A stretch of 64,000 bases of DNA from Gnetum montanum (GCA_015680685.1 MNCI01026969.1:64427-128426); one strand, 5' to 3'. Shown: positions 1 through 12,132, counted from the first letter of the stretch. Notes: a model not told the origin generated them from the letters alone. Made by a program: numbers and translations.

Positions 1-230
1 AATATTATTTTCCACTGCCCTCAGGAGTAGCGCTAGAATTAGAACACATCATACACCTCATCTAGACTAAACCATACATGACATATGGAAAACTAGTCTA
101 TATGGGAAGACAGTGAACTGCGACCTAAGGCTAACTATCTAGATGCCACAACATCTGCGGAGTTCAACCAGATCGCGCGTGCGACGCTCGTTTCGTATGG
201 TTGAGTGTAGGGGTACCTCGCCACTCATCA
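1..230 (+). repeat. LTR 3' part (R/U5), truncated by the window start
   Basis: The last about 110 bases match the U5 end of the other LTRs in the window: a run resembling GGAGTTCAACCAGATCGCG, then GGTTGAGTGTAGGGGTACCT and the terminus CACTCATCA at 230. Orientation is plus. The base after the terminus does not begin a primer binding site, so this is a 3' LTR of an element lying to the left, or a solo LTR. Bases 1-100 are weakly similar to the same LTR family. Confidence 0.6.
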
Positions 231-2326
231 ATCTTCATCTTTAACTCATTGAGAAGAAAATTCATTTTACACACTTTCAATATCTTTCCAAAGTTTAGCA
301 CCAAGTATAGGTTCCCAAACAGCACATCCAAAGGATAGACGATAGTCTAAAAAATTTGTTTTCTGACCTTCCAAGTCCAACATATTAAATCCTTGTACTT
401 GTTTTTGCAAGCATATAAGGACTTGAAACTTTCTTTTATTTCTCCCTTGATGCACTTCCCCTACTTGTAATTGTTCATATAAATGAGACTTAAATATTTA
501 AAAGAATCTATTATTTGCATATTGGTACCTCTAAAAATAAAAGTTATAAGAAGTATTTCTTGTATCCCAGATCATCAATTTGGTTTTATCCACATTCATT
601 GGAAGTCTAGATGAATGATGATAATTTTCTAAAATTTGCAACATAAGCATGGGCTCACATGATTTAGTCAAATTTTATGGAACTTTGGGCTAGTAGGATC
701 CTAGATAATTAAGCATTAAGTTGTTGGTCATTGTCTTCCTAATCATCACTTGTGTTGGCTCAATTGGTATAATTAAGTGTGACTAAGACATAAGAGATTT
801 TTATTTTTAGTATTATTTTTTATTATTAAAATATTGAAACAATAAAATGATTAAAAATTATGTTTAAGTAACTATTATAATAAAGCAATCTAAACTATCC
901 TAGGTGTGAAGTATCCATTCTCACTTTCCATTTGTATCCTAAACTTATACTAATGTTGTTGGGTTATCAAATGGTTACTATTAGATGTACCAAGTATTCA
1001 TTATTAGAATTACTAAATAATAATATTTTATGTTCAGAGTGGTTGTACTCATGTGATTATGAAACAAAATATTAATTTCCTACATACTAGAAAGTAAAGT
1101 GCATTATAAGTAAATTATTAAAAGTAAATTAAAAAGTATTCCAAGTTGTTAGATACTCCTAAGTTAAAGTACAATCATTAGTTTCTTAACTTAATCTATC
1201 AATAATTATGAATGATCATGATAGTTCAGTAAAAATTAATTACTTTTTATGAAGGATAAAATAATGTAAGTTCTCACTTTGTAATGGGTAGAATAATAAG
1301 TAAAAAAATTGTGGAACAAAGCATGAAACAACATATAGAATAGCAATGAACAAGTGGAATAATAATGAAGAATATATGAATATGAAGAATGATGAAGAAT
1401 AAAGACAAGTTAAAAAAAAGACCAAGTAAGATAGAAAAGTTATATTAGAATAATAATCATAATAATGTTTGTAATACAAAACAATTTATGAACCATAACA
1501 ATTCATAAAATTACAAGTGGAATAATAATGAAGAATATATGAATATGAAGAATGATGAAGAATAAAGACAAGTTAAAAAAAAGACCAAGTAAGATAGAAA
1601 AGTTATATTAGAATAATAATCATAATAATGTTTGTAATACAAAACAATTTATGAACCATAACAATTCATAAAATTACAAAAGAGTAAATAGGAGCATGCA
1701 ACAACACTTGAGGATGTTATGAAACACAGGAGTTGTTATGATTTATAGATTCATGATGACCATTTAAGAAACCAAAAGGTTAACAAGTTACTAGTAAGTA
1801 AAAGAAGTGAAGAAGGATCTAGTTTTCTAATTAAGAAGAAAAGATCCAAGATGAGCTATTTGTAATCTGGTACAATTTTCTAAAGAGAAAGAGAAGACCA
1901 TCTAGAAGGTTACGATGCAGTAAAGAGAATGACTATGCATAGGGTCAAGCTATGAATAAGGTAGTAGTCCATAATAAACCAAGTTATGGATTACTAAAAG
2001 AGTCCATAAATACCCAACCCACATAAGACTGACCAACTAGAAAAATTCCTAGAATCCCTATCATGAGTAATAGGCAAAGGTAGACATTTTAAGGATGTAG
2101 CCAAGAAGAATATGTTATAAAGAAGTATTTCATAAAGTTCATTAAAACTAAGTTAGAATGGCTTAGATAGGTATGGGGAAGGAACAACTATGAATCTAGT
2201 TCAAGTTCAAAAATTTATAATACTTTGAGTTACAAACTACAATCATAAGTATATTATATCTTATGATGAAGAAGGGAATACAAAACAAAAGAAGATGTAT
2301 TGCCAAAAAGATCAACATCATTGAAA
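231..2326. other. AT-rich intergenic DNA, no gene seen
   Basis: No convincing coding sequence; the open frames are short and not similar to the element proteins elsewhere. It holds a 163-bp perfect or near-perfect tandem duplication (1351-1676). Bases about 1140-1690 are clearly related to 11700-12090, so this DNA and the stretch right of E1 are probably parts of one older repeat that E1 interrupted. Confidence 0.6.
1351..1676. repeat. 163-bp tandem duplication
   Basis: The unit starting CAAGTGGAATAATAATGAAG at 1351 is repeated from 1514 with no difference noticed by eye, giving two head-to-tail copies (1351-1513 and 1514-1676). A single related copy lies at about 11880-12085. The lack of divergence suggests a recent duplication, or an assembly artefact. 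Confidence 0.85.
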
Positions 2327-2331
2327 CATAG

Positions 2332-3228
2332 TGATGAGTGGCGAGGTACCCCTATGCTCAACCATACGAATACGAGCGTTTCACACATGATCCGGTCAAA
2401 TTCCAAGGACTAAGTGCCTATGCACCTTTGTGGAACAAGGATGGGTTGATTGATCGTTGTCTTCCCAAACTTACTTTTATGTCACGATTGTATGGTTAAG
2501 TAAGCTTGAGGCATATGATTTTTATAGCTTTTATGTTTTTATGTCCTACTACTAATAAGGGAGGAGAGAGAGAGAGATAACTAAGTGACTAATTTAACTT
2601 AACTACTGATTAACTAGGCTTTAACTAATCCTAACACTAGTATCCATTCTCACTTTTCGTACACATCCTGAACCAGTGCAACACTACTAGGATTACCAAA
2701 TGCTAATCGTTACTGGGTTACCAAGTGTTACACACATGCTTGAAGTGATCATACTATGTGTGATAATAACAGAAATGTAAAGTGCATAAAATAAAATAAA
2801 ATAAATGTAGAAGAAAATAAAATAAAAGAAATGAGTAATAAAACAAATCTCAAGTGCTACAAGGATGAATCGAAGAGCTCATCTTTATTGCTGTACACAA
2901 GGTGTACTCAGGTACACAATGCTCGAATAAAGATCCATCCACACTTAGACCTCCTGCTGCAGGCACTTGAAGAATACTCTAACTTGACTCCTAAAAGACT
3001 TCTAAAAGACTTCCCTTGAAAGACTTCCTTCCAATACTTTCTCCCAAACTCCCTTCTCTAAATTGTGCACTTGGGCACTGTATTTATAGGCTTGGGAGAA
3101 ACTACTCTAATAATTATAGAAATTGCCACTTTAATTTTAGAGAAACTGCCATTCTAATAATTAGAATAACCCACTAAAGTAACTGCTCTAATAATTAGAA
3201 TAAATTTCTAGAGTAACCGCTCTCATCA
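2332..3228 (-). repeat. E1 3' LTR
   Basis: 897 bp, plus-strand ends TGATGAG and CTCATCA. It contains a minus-strand TATAAATA box at 3081-3088 and the shared R/U5 sequence. It carries a single copy of the 23-bp motif (from 3126) that is expanded to five in the 5' LTR. Confidence 0.9.
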
Positions 3229-3242
3229 TATCCCCACAACTG
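3229..3242 (-). other. E1 polypurine tract
   Basis: On the minus strand this reads CAGTTGTGGGGATA directly before the 3' LTR, the position and purine-rich content expected for the plus-strand primer. The same GGGG(G)TA-type tract precedes the 3' LTRs of E2, E4 and E5. Confidence 0.7.
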
Positions 3243-5080
3243 AATGAAAAATCATCCTTGAGTTCCTTACAAAATATTGGGAAGGTATGGGATTATTGAC
3301 TAATTGACAACTAATGGTGGAATGGGATGATAGACTCAATGTGCCCAATGAATGGATCAATAAGCATATTACAACATTAATGTTCATGACCATTATGGTG
3401 AACACTCGTACATAAATGACATCCAAGCCTTTATTTGGCAACTTGTAGAGAAAGAGAGAGAAAGAAAATGAAGCTTGTTGCCGCCAATGCTAAGATTGTA
3501 CCTTCTGTTTTTTATCCATAGCCATACCACTAGACTTGCTCCTTTCATAAATGCTCTATTTTTTGTCCATCCTGAGTGCTTTATCCAAGCCCAGTCCATT
3601 ATTTGTATGATCTCCATCTGCACACACAGTTAGAAATAAGCAAGGATAGATAAACCATAATGCAGTTGATACCTTACCTCGATATGAAGTGCATTGGCTG
3701 AGTTTTCATTATGGTAGAAATTGGTTTGGATATTTATCACAGGTGACTGACTACCCAAGGTGTAGGGGTTAGGTGAATAGTAAAATGGAGAAAATTAAAA
3801 AATTTGTGCCAAGGCTCCCATGACTAAGAGCGAACCTTCGGTAGCTATAAGATGGAAAAACATGAGGAAAAAGAAAGATTGAAAAAATAACAATGGCAAT
3901 GCCAATAAAATGGATGCCATAGATGGAGATGAAACAAGCAATGATTGATTACAAGAAATTTTTAAGGAAAAGAAGTTAACAATTTCACCAAAAAAAAGAA
4001 TGTTAGTGGATCCTCCCCAAAGTAGGCTCATGCCTTTTATGCCCTGACAAACTCATAAACCAAAGAGGCTGTAGGCTCTAGGAATGTCATTTGAAAGCAA
4101 GAGTTAAAAACTTACCCACAAGAATTCACCAAAGAAAAACAATACATCAACCTAAAATTGACTAATGGTAAAATCGGCAATGAGGTGGAAAATGGAAAGA
4201 AAGATGGAGAGGAGAGAATGGAACGGAATTCCAAGAACAAGGTTGTGTAAAGCCCCTTGTGTATTTCATGGTTAAGATGACTGAGTAGAACTTCATCCCA
4301 AATCCAGACTCAAACCAGCCACATTCAGTGACCTCACATCAATACACTTGGCTAGTCCATCCTCTTGAAGCAACAAGAATTCCTTCACAAAGAGTGACCA
4401 CCATCTCAAGGAGAGTGAGATGGAGAAGCAGGAAGTGAGAAAGGGCCTTAGTTAGAGGGAACATTTAGGCATGGGTAACATGTCTTTCCAATTTCATAAC
4501 TAGTGCTTGTAGTCCTTTTATTTGGTCTAAGGGGTATGCTTTGAATTCCCATGTTGTTGTTTTTTGAATGGGAACCACACCATGCAAAGACCCATGCATT
4601 TTCTTTTTGCATTTATTTTGTCCAAGGGGTGTGCCTTGAATTCTCACTTTTCTCCTTTCTTTTTTTTTTTTTGCTTGAAAAACACACCATGCAAAGACTT
4701 ATTTTTATTCACTCAGCTTCCTGATTTTTAAACAATGTTAGAATGGCAGAAAACCCAAGAAACAAGCATCCAAGCACCCAAGAGACTGACTAGCAAAAAT
4801 GCATTGAATCCCCTTGAAGTCATGCCATTTTCATCCTTTAAGTCTTTTCTTGGTTTGAAAAGTAAACAACCACCAATTCATTAACAAGTTTACTTAGAAA
4901 AAGGGGATTGTACAATTCTAAGCCAAAGGAGACCATAGAGTTGTATGGATGAGTGGACAGTGTGGACACATTACCTATTTTACCAAAAGAACCATACCAT
5001 AATATCAACATCATAATTCAAAGGTAAAAACCAAACATTAGCAATCAATATGATATAATTCAATCCACCATCACGAGCAA
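3243..5080 (-). other. E1 post-pol non-coding tract
   Basis: About 1.8 kb between the integrase tail and the polypurine tract, with no convincing coding frame. It is recognisably similar along its length to the same interval of E2, E4 and E5, for example the CTCCCCAAAGTAGG motif at about 4013 and 12900. On the minus strand a splice-acceptor-like TGTGTGTGCAG is followed at once by ATG (3615-3617), as in the other copies. Confidence 0.6.
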
Positions 5081-5470
5081 TTATTAGATGATGAATGAAA
5101 GTAAATTAAGCAAACAAAGAAATAGTAAAAACATAACGATGGTGTAAAATAAAAATAATAAAAGTTGAAAGAATGTGTAAAACAAAAATTCAAAAAGAAT
5201 TGAGGGCCTAGAATGGTTAGCATAGGTGGCCATCTCCCCCATGACTAAGTTGGAAGGAGGAGATTTGAAATAGTGAGCAAGGTTGTCTATTAAGAGAGGT
5301 AGCATCTGTACTGGCTATCCTAAGCTCATGGAAAGGTTTGGTTTATTGTACGTTGACCAATAGTTTCTTGTTTGGGTTCTCAAGTTTGTATATTGTCATG
5401 GCCCCTAAAGGAAAAGATGCATAAATAATATAAGGTCCTTTCAACAGTGTTTAAAATTTAGTACGTTGTG
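5081..5470 (-). pseudogene. E1 integrase C-terminal tail, truncated
   Basis: The minus-strand sequence corresponds to the end of E2 pol (about 13950-14290), the region after a WEGPYII-type integrase C-terminal motif. In E1 it is cut off from its catalytic core by the internal deletion and is full of frame breaks. It is recognised by its nucleotide similarity to E2 and by the shared GGCCATCTCCCCCATGACT motif at the end of pol. Confidence 0.6.
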
Positions 5471-5689
5471 GCACATGTTTGGGATTCTAGTAGAGAACCT
5501 TATCTCCCAGTTGATATTTAACTTTCCTAATCCTTAGGTCATGACATTGCTTATTAAAGGCCTTGTGCAATTCATTAGATGATAGGGCAACTAGTCAGTT
5601 TTCATCTAGCAAGTTAAGGGTTACTAACAATTGTTTCTATGCTAGATCAAGGTCAAGGTTAAGGTCACATGCCATGGATAGTGTACAGA

Positions 5690-6830
5690 GGTACCTAGTA
5701 TGTCCAAGGAATGACCGAATATCTTTGATAGTTTCCGATTGATGGGTAATTCCTTGGATAACTTTGATTTTCTCGGGGTCTACCTCTATCTCTATGTGTG
5801 AGATTTTGTGCCCTAGTACTATGCCCTCTTGGACCATCAAATGGCTTTTTTGCTACTTGAGCCTCAAATTGGTTTCTATACATCTTTTTAACACTTGCTC
5901 CAACTGGTCCAAGGCTTGATCAAATTTTGCTCCATAAGTGGAGAAGTCGTCCATAAAGACCTCCACACCATTTCCTATCTATTGTTGGAAGATTATTAGA
6001 ACTAGTTGTTGAAATGTTGCAGGGGCATTGCATAAGCCAAAAAACATCTGTTGGTATGCAAATGTTCCCTAAGGACTGGTGAATGTAGTCTTGGCTTAGT
6101 CTTCTAGGGCTATTTATATTTGATTATCTCTGCTATATCCATCTAGAAAACTGTAGTAGCGATGCCCTATGATGGTGTCTAAGACTTGGTTAACAAATGG
6201 CAATGGAAAGTGATCTTTGAATGTTGCCATATTCAGTAGCTTGAAATCTATGCACATCCTCCATTTGCCTCCCTTTTTAGGCACAATAACTAAGGGGCTA
6301 ACCCATTCGCTATCAGCAATGGGGTATATGAACCCAGCCTTGAGAAGCTGTTTGATTTCTTCCTTGACTACTTGCTTTAGCTTTGGGTTCAAATGCCTCT
6401 ACAGTTGTCTTCAAGGCTTCATGGAGGGGTCGGTGTAAATCCTATGTTGGCATATCCTAGGATCTATTTTGGTTAATTTGGGATATGACCAAGTGAAGGC
6501 TTTTGACCATCTATTGATTACCTTCAACAATTCTTCTTTTTGTTGAGGATCAAGCTTAGTGTTGATAATTACCAGTTTTCCATTTTCAAGGAACATGTAT
6601 TCCATATCGGTGAGCATTGAGGTTCTTGCTTAAATTTCTTAGGGATTTCCAACTTCCCCCAATTGACATTTTCAAGGTTAAGACTTGGAAGTTGGTAGTG
6701 GACTTTCTCTAATGCGTCTATGCTATCGATGTAAGCACAAGTCAAACTACTTTCTTGATTAGCTGTTAGCCATTGGGTGTCTTCCTGTTGTGTGGCTACT
6801 GCATACAGGCATCTTTTTATGTTGATCAAT
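5690..6830 (-). pseudogene. E1 reverse transcriptase, broken
   Basis: The minus strand encodes reverse transcriptase in pieces. The region near 6114-6392 has the fingers/palm block with WVSPLVIVPKKGG, a WRMCIDF motif, HFPLPF and SFLDGYS. The catalytic block near 5940-5965 reads VFMDDFSTYG, holding the two active-site aspartates of the YxDD box. The run up to the deletion ends GHTRYL at about 5695. Short pieces at 6411-6617 and 6569-6829 are the connector from the protease. Stops and shifts separate the pieces. FMDDFS is typical of the OTA branch of plant gypsy elements. Confidence 0.85.
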
Positions 6831-6899
6831 TATCCACACTAATTGCATGCAGGCAATGTTAAACTTTGCAAAAACCATAACCTCTACATGCAATTACAC

Positions 6900-7840
6900 C
6901 CTGTGTCATTGTATGTGATGCATGGAACTTTCTTCTTCTCAATCTTTCTGAATGTATTTTTATTTGATATTTTTAGGGAAAGATCTTGAATTCCTAGGCA
7001 TGTGTCAATGGTGCTTAGTCATGCTCTTCCCATTATGATTGGGAAGTCCCTCCTACCATTGTTTACCTAAATCACTAGAAAGTCAACTAGGAACGACCAC
7101 CGACAAACAATGGTAACAATGTCTTCCACTAGTCCCAATGGGACAGTGATGGATTGGTTAGTTAACTCTAGATGGATGTTGCTCTTTTTTAATGGAGGAA
7201 GGTTCTAGGCCTTATACATTTCTTGAGAAATCAAGTTGACACCAGAACTTGAATCTAAAAGAGCCTTGCACAGTGTGTTTCTAGCAATTTGGAAGTATAT
7301 CAGAGGACTTCCAAGATTAGAGAATTTCCTGGGAAGGTGGCTAGCTTTCATCCAATCGGTGACGACATGTGTTAGCATGAACATATGCATTGAGTGTGGT
7401 GGTTGAGCTGAAGGAGGCTCCGAAGTTTTTATTGATACTGAGGCATCTAAGGAATCAGCTGCTTGTGATTTCAAGGGCTTAGTTGGACTGTTGGTTCTAA
7501 AAAAAGGTCTTTTCTTCATGTGGTTGTTGGAACCAATAGTAGGTTGAGAGTTAATAGCCCTTGTGGCATTACATTGCTGCAGCTGGGTAGGGATTTCACC
7601 TTGCATAGCTGGAGCAGGTGGTAGTAGAGCTATTGGTGGAAGATATGTGGCTGGGTGAGAAGGATGATATGCTTGTGGAATATTGCCCTTAGAAGAGGGA
7701 GTTCCATAATACTTGAGGACTTGGTAGTGAGGTTGAGAAGTGACATGACCAGTAGAGTCATGTGGGGAGATTGGTTGTTGCACATAATATCCATATGGTT
7801 TAGGTTTCTGGTAAGGATACTGTTGCCTTGGTGGTGGCAT
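6900..7840 (-). pseudogene. E1 proline-rich linker and aspartic protease
   Basis: The minus strand has a Pro/Gln-rich linker (about 7500-7840), then a protease block with ALLDSSSGVNLISQEMYKA ending at about 7205. The active-site triplet is D-S-S here where E2 has D-S-G, so the essential Gly is replaced. The C-terminal half with a GRAWLS-type flap continues to about 6960 in another frame. It would have cleaved the Gag-Pol polyprotein. Confidence 0.75.
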
Positions 7841-7949
7841 TCCCCATGATTGTGGGTGCTGCCACTATTGATATTGTTCAATTAGTTGTGGTGGAGTGCC
7901 ACTAGGATAATATGTTAAGGGTTGGTGAAATTGCCTTGGGTCACCTTGA

Positions 7950-9857
7950 GGATAAGGTAACCTTTGGGGTGTTTGCCTTTTGTTTAATCATCAGTTGAGT
8001 GCATACACCCCAGACTCCTGCGGATGTGAGATTACAGGGCAGCATCCCTTAGGATGGTCATATTGACATATCTCACATCCACTATCATTGTTTGTTTCAA
8101 AATTTACAACCTCTTTAATGATGGCAACTTTTCCCTTATCCTTGCTACGTGCATGTTCAGCTTCTCTCTTTTTTCTTTTTTTGCAATCACTACCTTACTC
8201 TCTAGACTCCTTTACTATTTTAAGAATAGTTTGAAATCTATTGTCTAGGGAATCCCACATTTGGTCTACCTTTGTCGAAACTTTTGATGTCATCTTTTGT
8301 ATAGGCAAATTTTTCCTATTCACCATCTCTTTGAGTGGTAACTCCTCTTCATCCTCACAAAATCTTACTCCCATTTTCCAGAGGGATGAATCTCGGTTAT
8401 ACTCTTCCACACTTGCTCTCTTCCGTAGCTCACCTTCTTCCTTAGCAACTTGCTCCAATAGTATTTAAATTTGATGGGACCTAAGCTCGGATAGTCTTCC
8501 TTGGGTATAAGTCCTAGGGGTTCTTCTTGTTTCATGCCTAAGCCCATCCACGAGATGGCATACTTGATCCCTTTGCGAATGACCATGGCCAAGACAATGG
8601 TGTAATAGTGCATAATATCAGCTCATGGTAGCAGCCAATGGTTCATGTCCTCCTTATTTCTAGCCTTGGTTTTGCTTTCACAAGTTAGACACTCAAGAGT
8701 ACGTTTGGTATATGTCATTAAATAGTTCTAACATAGTACTCCACCTACGAATGGATTCTGGTTCTAAGGACCGATACCAGCTTTTCACTTCTTTAACTAG
8801 TGTTCATGGAAAAAAATTAATTTTTTTCCATTCGTTCTCTATATTTTGTAAGGCACACACATCATGGAATGCTTGTAAGTGATTCTAAGGATTAGCATTG
8901 TATCCCCCTTCAATCATGGGATATTGTTCATATCTGATCTCTTGATCCTACTATCTTTCTGGTGCCTTGTTGGAATTCTAACAGCCTTAGTTATGTCCAA
9001 CATACTTCAAGTAGTGAGTAGGGGGTTCATCATGATCATCTCATCCATGGTGTCTATGATGCCTATGTTGTTCCCTACTCTCCCTTCTTGTATGTCATGA
9101 CTCTCTAGAGTGCTCTCGTCCCCTTTCCTGGTTGTTTCGTCTATGACTTCCACTTTGCCTACCTTCATCCCCATGTTCTTTTCTTTTATGACTGCATCCA
9201 AATCTTGAAGGAGAGGGTGAAGGAGATGATGAAGGTGAAGAAGAAGGAGAAACGTCACCATGATGGTGTTTACTACCTTCTCTTCTGCAGTCGTAGCCTT
9301 GATCGTGATTGCGATTAGAATGTCCACCTTTATCATGAGTTTGTGTCCCTTTTTTGGACCCTTTGTGCCCATGGGTATTAGAACCTAGGTTATGAATAGT
9401 GAAATGAAGGTTCTGATACAAAACCCCTTGGCCAAAGTGAAGGGGAGGAACATTGTTATGTGGGAGACTGCCTAAGGTAGGTTCACCACCCTCATTTTTG
9501 CTTAAGACATGTGGGGAATCCTGGCACTGCTTATCCTTCAAAGACTTATGATGTCTCTCCTATTACAAGTCCTTTTGATGTTGTGCCTCTATGGGATGGT
9601 ATTCTCTCGAGAGCATGAAGAAGTATGCTCAGGACTAAACGATCACGAGGTAACACTATGTTACCTTCTAAATCTCGCCAACACAGTTGTTCATCCTGGT
9701 GGAGGTTAAAGGTAGAGTTTGGTACATATTCATCGAGATGAACATATACCACATGAAATTGTTGAGGGATTGGTAGATTATCATGTGTATTATGCCTCCA
9801 ATTATTACCTGTATCAAACCTAGGCAGTGAAACACTTTTGTACAAAGAAGGAGACAT
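7950..9857 (-). pseudogene. E1 gag, broken
   Basis: An ATG at 9857 (minus) opens the frame. Order: a conserved N-terminal domain with HLDEYVPNSTFNLHQDEQL and a DLEGNIVLP block; a Ser/His/Arg/Pro-rich stretch (about 9100-9450); a capsid-like block recognisable near 8365-8900; a Glu/Lys-rich helix (8195-8458, with EQVAKEEGELRKR); and a zinc knuckle CEICQYDHPKGCC at about 8030-8080. Several stops and frame changes. Gag would form the virus-like particle and bind the RNA. Confidence 0.8.
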
Positions 9858-9975
9858 GATTTTCTATTCAATGTGCATGGTATTTTTATTTATTATTTTC
9901 TCAATCAACCCTAAGGGTTTGTTCCAACGATGTGAATGATTTTCTATGTTCTAGTTAGCGCACAAAAAAGTAAGT

Positions 9976-9993
9976 CCTTGGCAATGGTGCCAA
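9976..9993 (-). other. E1 primer binding site, tRNA-Asp type
   Basis: The minus strand reads TTGGCACCATTGCCAAGG immediately inside the 5' LTR. It resembles the complement of the 3' end of plant tRNA-Asp(GTC), TGGCGCCGTTGCCGGGG; the mismatches are G to A, two of them at former CpG sites. Confidence 0.8.
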
Positions 9994-10978
9994 TGATGAG
10001 CAGCAAGGTACCCATATGCTCAACCATATGAATACAAGCATTTCACGCACATTCCAGTTGAATTCCAAGGTCTAAGTGCCTATGCACCTTTGTGGAACAA
10101 GGATGGGTTGGTTGATTATTGTCTTCCCAAACTTGTATGTCATGATTGTATGGTTAAGTAAGCTTGAGGCATATGATTTTTATAGCTTTTATGTTTTTAT
10201 GTCCTGCTGTTAATAAGGGAGAGAGAGAGAGAGAGAGATAATTTAACTTAACTACTGATTAATTAGGTTTTAACTAATCTTAACAACAGTATTCGTTCTC
10301 ACCTGCTGTACACATCCTAAAGTAGTGCAACACTACTAGGATTACCAAACACTAATCATTACTGGGTTACCAAGTGTTACACACATGCTCAAAGTGATCG
10401 TACTATGTGTGCCAATAACAGAAATGTAAAGTGCATAAAATAAAATAAAATAAATGTATAATAAAATAGAATAAAAGAAATGAGTAAGAAAAAAAATCTC
10501 AAGTGCTACAAGGATGAATCGAAGAGCTTGTATTTATTGCCATACACAAGGTGTGCTCAGATACACAATGCTCAAATAAAGATCCATCCGCACTTAGACC
10601 TCTTGCTGCAGGCACTTGGAAAATACTCTAACTTGACTCCTAAAATACTTTTAAAAATCTTCCTTCCAAGACTTTCTCCCAGACTCCCTTCTCTAAATTG
10701 TGCACCTGGGCACCCTATTTATAGGCTTGGGACCAACTACTCTAATAATTACAAAAATTACCACTCTAATTTTAGAGAAACTACCACTCTAATTTTAGAA
10801 AAACTACCCTCTAATTTTAGAGAAACTACTACTATAATTTTAGAGAAACTGCCCCTCTAATTTTAGAGAAACTACCACTCTAATAATTAGAAAAAATGTC
10901 ACTCTAATAATTAGAATAACCCATTAGAATAACTACTCTAATAATTAGAATAAATTACTAGAGTAATCGCTCTCATCA
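9994..10978 (-). repeat. E1 5' LTR
   Basis: 985 bp with TGATGAG/CTCATCA ends. The minus-strand TATAAATA box is at 10716-10723. A (GA)n run is near 10215-10245. It is about 88 bp longer than the 3' LTR, explained by a five-unit array of a 23-bp motif in U3 (10761-10874). Confidence 0.9.
10761..10874. repeat. 23-bp tandem array in the E1 5' LTR U3
   Basis: Five head-to-tail units of about 23 bp resembling CCACTCTAATTTTAGAGAAA plus CTA, with starts near 10761, 10784, 10807, 10829 and 10852. Each holds the short inverted repeat TCTAA-TTTTAGA. Only one unit is present in the 3' LTR, so the expansion occurred after, or the contraction before, the LTRs diverged. Confidence 0.85.
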
Positions 10979-10983
10979 CATAG

Positions 10984-12105
10984 GAAGTTCTTAGCAAGGT
11001 AGAACCTAGAGATGCAACAAGTCCAAAGATGTTGTTATGAATTGCCAAAATAAGGAATGAGTATCAAGTGATGGAATTAGTACAACATAACTCTATTTAT
11101 CATAAGAAGATTCATAAGTAGCCAAGTTAGTAAGAGTTATGATACTCAAAAATACCAAGAATATGAAGAGTAGTAACCATTACAAAGAGAGTTACGATCT
11201 TACATCTCAATGATATTGATATTAATATTAGTTTTAAAAGTGGATTTTCCTATGAAAGATCCTAAGGAACTAAGAAGCTCTAACATGATATCAGAGCACT
11301 AGTAGAAGATATTTCCACCTAGTATGAAATTCAAGGGATTTTACAATGAATAAAAGAAAGAAGTATGAATAGTGGGCACTATAAAGCTTTAGTAAAGAAA
11401 GTTAAGTCAATAAGAAATTTATGAAGGAATAGAAGATAAGAAGAAACTGAATGAAGATATGGTGAAGAAGTCAACCTAATAATCAGTTCTAAACTTTGTA
11501 AGGCTAACAAGGATTATAAGATGTAGATAAAGAAGATGAATTAATAAAGTCCTTAAGCAAGAAATGTTAAGTTTCATGTTTCCAAATTCATGAGTGAAAG
11601 GAAGAAAGAAAACTTATTGTTTGAAGATAGAAGAAAAATTTATGACTAGTCATGAATTTGTAAACATAAAAGATTAATTTAAGGAACTAATATTTAAAAA
11701 GGAACATTAGAGTATGACCCTAAGGTAAGGTGCAATCATTAGTTTCTTGACTTAATCTATCAATAATTATGAATGGCTATGATGTTTAAGTATAGAGTTA
11801 CAACTCACAAAGGATAAAAGAACATAAGTTCTCACTTCATAATGGGTGGAACAATAAGTGAAATAATATGTGGAACAACATATGGAATAACAGTAAACAA
11901 GTGAAATAATAATAGAAACAACAATGAAGAAGATATAAATATGAAGAATGATGAAGAATAAAAACAAGTTTAAAAAAGAGACCAAGTAAGATAGAGAATT
12001 GACATTAGAACAACAATTACAAAGATGTTCATAATACAAAATAATTTATGAACCATAAAAATTCATAAAATTACAAAAGAATAAATAGAAGCATTACAAA
12101 AATAA
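10984..12105. other. AT-rich DNA between E1 and E2, no gene seen
   Basis: No coding sequence recognised. The right half (11700-12090) is related to 1140-1690. At 11286-11299 TGATATCAGAGCAC resembles the initiator-tRNA-Met primer site TGGTATCAGAGC used by many plant LTR elements, so part of this may be a different, older LTR element. Confidence 0.5.
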
Positions 12106-12132
12106 TGGCCCATGCGATATCGCATCTCATCA
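12106..12132 (-). repeat. E2 3' LTR remnant
   Basis: TGGCCCATGCGATATC and a CTCATCA end match the last 27 bases of the right LTR and abut the polypurine tract (minus strand CAGTCATGGGGGTA). Confidence 0.7.

Larger units (their letters stand above)
2332..10978 (-). mobile_element. E1: Ty3/gypsy (OTA-like) LTR retrotransposon, internally deleted
   Basis: About 8.65 kb, bounded by two LTRs (2332-3228 and 9994-10978) that start TGATGAG and end CTCATCA, and flanked by an exact 5-bp target duplication CATAG at 2327-2331 and 10979-10983. The coding strand is minus: the tRNA-Asp-like primer site is beside the right LTR and the purine tract beside the left one. Order in element direction is gag, protease, reverse transcriptase, then a truncated integrase tail and a long non-coding tract. 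Comparison with E2 shows that RNase H and the integrase core are missing at about 5692. Many in-frame stops are present, so it is not autonomous. Related to E2 and E4/E5 in proteins, but its U3 is different. Confidence 0.9.

Noticed and set aside
267-455. 62-residue minus-strand ORF with FGCAVWEPILGAKLW
   Set aside because: Slight resemblance to retroelement text but too short and unsupported by neighbours.
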